Below are positions 61,691-64,000 of a stretch of 64,000 nt of DNA, piece after piece; position 1 is the first letter of the stretch; every line of letters starts with the position of its first letter. The stretch comes from Sthenelais limicola. Lineage: Eukaryota > Annelida > Polychaeta > Phyllodocida > Sigalionidae. Where the stretch lies: assembly GCA_942159475.1 (NCBI GenBank), contig OW804095.1, positions 153,859,017 through 153,923,016 on the forward strand. Reading direction: 5' to 3'. The position numbers and the translations under genes are program-made. A model generated the notes under the pieces. The model did no database searches. It was not told the origin of the DNA and saw only the letters and a list, made by a program, of their open reading frames with translations.

Positions 61691-62817
61691 GTTGCGTCCA
61701 AAAGTAGATATATGTACTAATGATGAAATCCGTACAGACTTTTCCTCTGTGGTACAAGCTATTTCTCATATTACAAATTCTTTTCCAACTGCTAACTTCC
61801 TATGTTCGGGCAGATTTGACTATTTCCAGATCAAAAAGTTCCATGTCTGTGGCGATTTCTCCATGTCAGCCTCCTTTTCCACTATTTCCCTTAAATAATC
61901 ACCACAGAAAAGTATGTCACGGCACCTTTTTCCTATGTCTCCTATTGTATGTCCTATTTCCCCTACATGAAAAGCCATGTCTGGCTCCTCTGATACCTAT
62001 GTCAAGATTTGGTCTTTCTTTTCCAATCGATTTCCTCCCTGGTACACTCCTTTTCTACCCATACAAAAGCAGACATGGGTAAGATTTTCAGATAATGTAC
62101 AATTGGCAGCTGTACACATTTAGTATATTCTGCTAAATTAGGCTGCAATTTGGTCAATATTATGTATATTCCTGTACATTTGGTATTGCATTGATTCTAG
62201 CAATCTGTTTGATTAGGTTGAACTGTATTTTGAACTTTATTTTGGTCTGAAATTTGGGTTATTGGAGAGGATTGGTGAAGATGAATTGTACATTTTCTGA
62301 ACATCTAACCCACATGGGTAGTGACTCAGTGTTATGTAACATTATCCACTACCCCTGACTGTGGGCACACCAGCTATCTTTGTAGTGTAGCAGTGTTACA
62401 TAACACATCCAATACATCTTCTCTTCCTTTCTCTTTCTCCCTCTCTCCCTCTCCCCTCCCGCTCACCCCCCCCCCTCCCCCGCTCACCCACCCTCCCTCT
62501 CCCTCTCACCCTCCTTCTCCCTCCCAGTCATGTTGGGGTAGGAATACATCATGGTACATTTGGGTGAAAAGGAGTGGATATTTGGAAAAGGAGTGGATAT
62601 TCGGAAAAGGAAAAAGGATATTCCAAAAAGAAAAGGATATTCCAAAAAGGAAAAGTATATTCCTAAAAGGGAAATGATAATCCGAAAAGGAAAAGGACAT
62701 TGGCAAAAAGGAAAAGAAAGTTGACAAAAAGGTATTGGATATTCCAAAAAGAAAAGTCTTGGATATTTTTGATTTTTCCTATTTCACGTTTATATCCTTT
62801 CAGATTGGGGACAAAAC
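61691..62817 (+). mobile_element. TIR element J2
   Basis: The same family as J1 (4611-5642) along its whole length, including the left GTTGCGTCC, the MITE A at the equivalent place, the polypyrimidine tract (about 62405-62523), the GGATATTCC series and the GGGGACAAAAC right end. About 100 bp longer before the MITE A. I see no clear flanking duplication. Confidence 0.8.
62077..62311 (+). mobile_element. MITE A copy 12, inside J2
   Basis: A full 235-bp family A element with ACAT on both sides (62073-62076 and 62312-62315), the same duplication as in J1, so both J copies descend from one already-inserted ancestor. Confidence 0.9.
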
Positions 62818-62855
62818 AACATATTTTCTTTTTTCTTTTTTTTTCTTTTTTTAAG

Positions 62856-63059
62856 AATTTATTTTCACTGGGTACATCACCTTCAAGAGGTGTAGGATAT
62901 TCCGGTGGAACCCAGCCTGGGTTAAGAATTGATTATGTACATAAGATAGCAGATGAAATAACATACATAGTAGAAGAAAAAACTCTTGCTGTGAAAGAGA
63001 CTTCGTATTGTTTGCAGCGGACTATTGGTGAATTCTATGTTATTAATAAACATATCTGA
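62856..63059 (+). CDS. Candidate terminal exon, weak
   Basis: A strong pyrimidine tract (TTTTCTTTTTTTTTCTTTTT...TTAAG, AG at 62854-62855) is followed by 201 nt in phase 0 ending in TGA, with AATAAA at 63087-63092, 28 nt after the stop. The translation includes SRGVGYSGGTQPGLRIDYVH and KIADEITYIVEEKTLAVKET. I do not recognise the family. The splice-site, stop and polyadenylation order is what a last exon would show, but no upstream exon was found and the J2 end is only 38 bp away. Confidence 0.3.
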   Translation, partial: NLFSLGTSPSRGVGYSGGTQPGLRIDYVHKIADEITYIVEEKTLAVKETSYCLQRTIGEFYVINKHI

Positions 63060-63092
63060 CAAACTGTATAAACTGCATGTAGGTGCAATAAA

Positions 63093-63694
63093 GCAGTATT
63101 AAACAGGGCGACAGTAATAGCCCAGTAAACCTATAATAAGCAGACTTCCTAATAAAGCAATACTGAGCCTCCATAGAAGAGCAGCTCCTCCTCCTCACTC
63201 ATCTCCTCACACCTCTCTACGGGGGCTACACCTTGTAATACAGGGACAAGACAATGAGGTATGGAGGAGAATGGGGGATAACAGCTTCCACTTGTCATGG
63301 GCCGGATTAGCAGGGATCCGGGGTAGATCCGAGGGATTAAGGGATGAGTGAAATATGGGCTCTGGGGGGATTTAAATAACTGTGCAGAGAGGAAGAGGAG
63401 GTGGAGGAGGTGGTGAGGAGAAGTACAACCTGCTCAGAGCACCTCAGACCAGCTCACGGGCACTGAGGGCCGGGTGAAGATGCACAGGTCACACTTTGTG
63501 TTAGTCTATTTGTCTCTCAGTTACTTTTTATTTGACTGTTTTCTCAGTGTAATTCATCTGTAATATGTGTTGGACATGTATGTGAGTCTCATAGCATATG
63601 AAGAAACTTGTGTATGAGCCAATGCTTTGATTCAATTGTAAAAAGTCGTTTTATGATAATCAGATGTATTCTTATTATTTTCATTGATAATATT
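63093..63694. other. Spacer, no gene seen
   Basis: Moderate GC content. Contains GAGGAGGTGGAGGAGGTGG-type sequence near 63393. No coding exon recognised. Confidence 0.45.
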
Positions 63695-63790
63695 CTTATA
63701 TTCAATTCAATTCAATTCAAATATTCTTTATTGTCGTATATTACAAATAAGGGTTGGTCATATCTGGCGTGCCAACTCTTCCAATGAATG
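63695..63790 (-). mobile_element. Non-LTR retrotransposon 3' fragment, reverse
   Basis: (TTCAA)n tail followed by ATATTCTTTATTGTCGTATA, TTACAAATAAG and CCAACTCTTCC. The layout matches 33191-33325 and 35215-35345, although the primary sequence beyond the CTTTATT block is diverged. Confidence 0.5.
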
Positions 63791-63854
63791 CCTCAATTAC
63801 ATTAATTAAATTACAATTAAATTATATTGAGTATATTGAGGATATTTAACTAAA

Positions 63855-64000
63855 TGTGGATAATAGGAATGAGGAGGAGGAGGAAGAGGAAGAGGAGGAA
63901 AAGGAAGTTGTGGAGGAGCAGAAGGAGTAGGTGGAGGCGGAGGAGGTGGAAGAGTAGGAGAAGGAATAGAGAGGTGGAGGTGGAGAGGAAGAGGAGAAAG
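63855..64000. repeat. Purine-rich GGA/GAA tract at the right edge
   Basis: Irregular GAGGAGGAAGAGGAAGAGG repeats, purine-only over most of the length and running off the window. Confidence 0.85.

Overview
The window reads as repeat-dominated nuclear DNA of an animal, most likely an aquatic invertebrate; I cannot name the species. It has no bacterial-style gene packing, ribosome binding sites or operons, and I see no tRNA or rRNA gene. It is a mosaic of short non-autonomous DNA transposons (MITEs), nested insertions, long minisatellites, non-LTR retrotransposon tails, a tyrosine-recombinase remnant and one large young Ty3/gypsy retrotransposon. Only a few weak host exon candidates are visible (27.4, 33.8-34.3, 36.4-37.6 and 62.9 kb). 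Most long open frames are by-products of tandem repeats, either because the unit length divides by three or because the unit has no stop in any phase.

Layout. 1-345: 30-bp minisatellite. 0.35-9.2 kb: MITE families A (about 235 bp) and B (about 408 bp), a 1-kb TIR element (J1), two copies of a 0.3-kb repeat, a 0.7-kb polypyrimidine tract and an 18-bp-arm perfect palindrome. 9.25-11.9 kb: MITE C with a nested LTR-like insertion, running into a 44-bp minisatellite. 12.2-17.1 kb: microsatellites, the catalytic tail of a tyrosine recombinase, and a G-rich 105-bp minisatellite. 17.7-25.5 kb: dense MITEs, including nested ones. 25.7-27.3 kb: 39-bp minisatellite. 27.3-30.4 kb: poly-C, a 124-bp palindrome, 340-bp tandem repeats. 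30.9-33.8 kb: 24/33-bp minisatellite interrupted by two non-LTR tails. 33.8-38.8 kb: possible host exons with a MITE inside one, two MITE B copies sharing a target-site duplication, and a hammerhead-like motif. 39.2-58.0 kb: 41-bp minisatellite of more than 6.5 kb, split by the 12.1-kb gypsy element. 58-64 kb: more MITEs, a 23-bp minisatellite, a second array derived from MITE C, J2, and a possible terminal exon.

The gypsy element (45,682-57,788, coding on the minus strand) has LTRs of 423 bp that differ at two positions and a TATA target-site duplication in the 41-bp array. In sense order it encodes Gag, then protease and Pol in the -1 frame (a GTTAAAC slippery heptamer followed 7 nt later by a stem-loop lies at the end of gag), and then an unusual third frame of 1,063 codons with C2H2-like fingers, a coiled coil and a long glutamine tract. 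Pol is broken by a 230-bp duplication with a piece of LTR and a 17-nt templated filler between the copies, a signature of reverse-transcriptase template switching.

Two observations stand out. The third gypsy frame is not an envelope gene and I recognise no family for it. The other is the apparent origin of three separate minisatellites from the ends of one MITE family.
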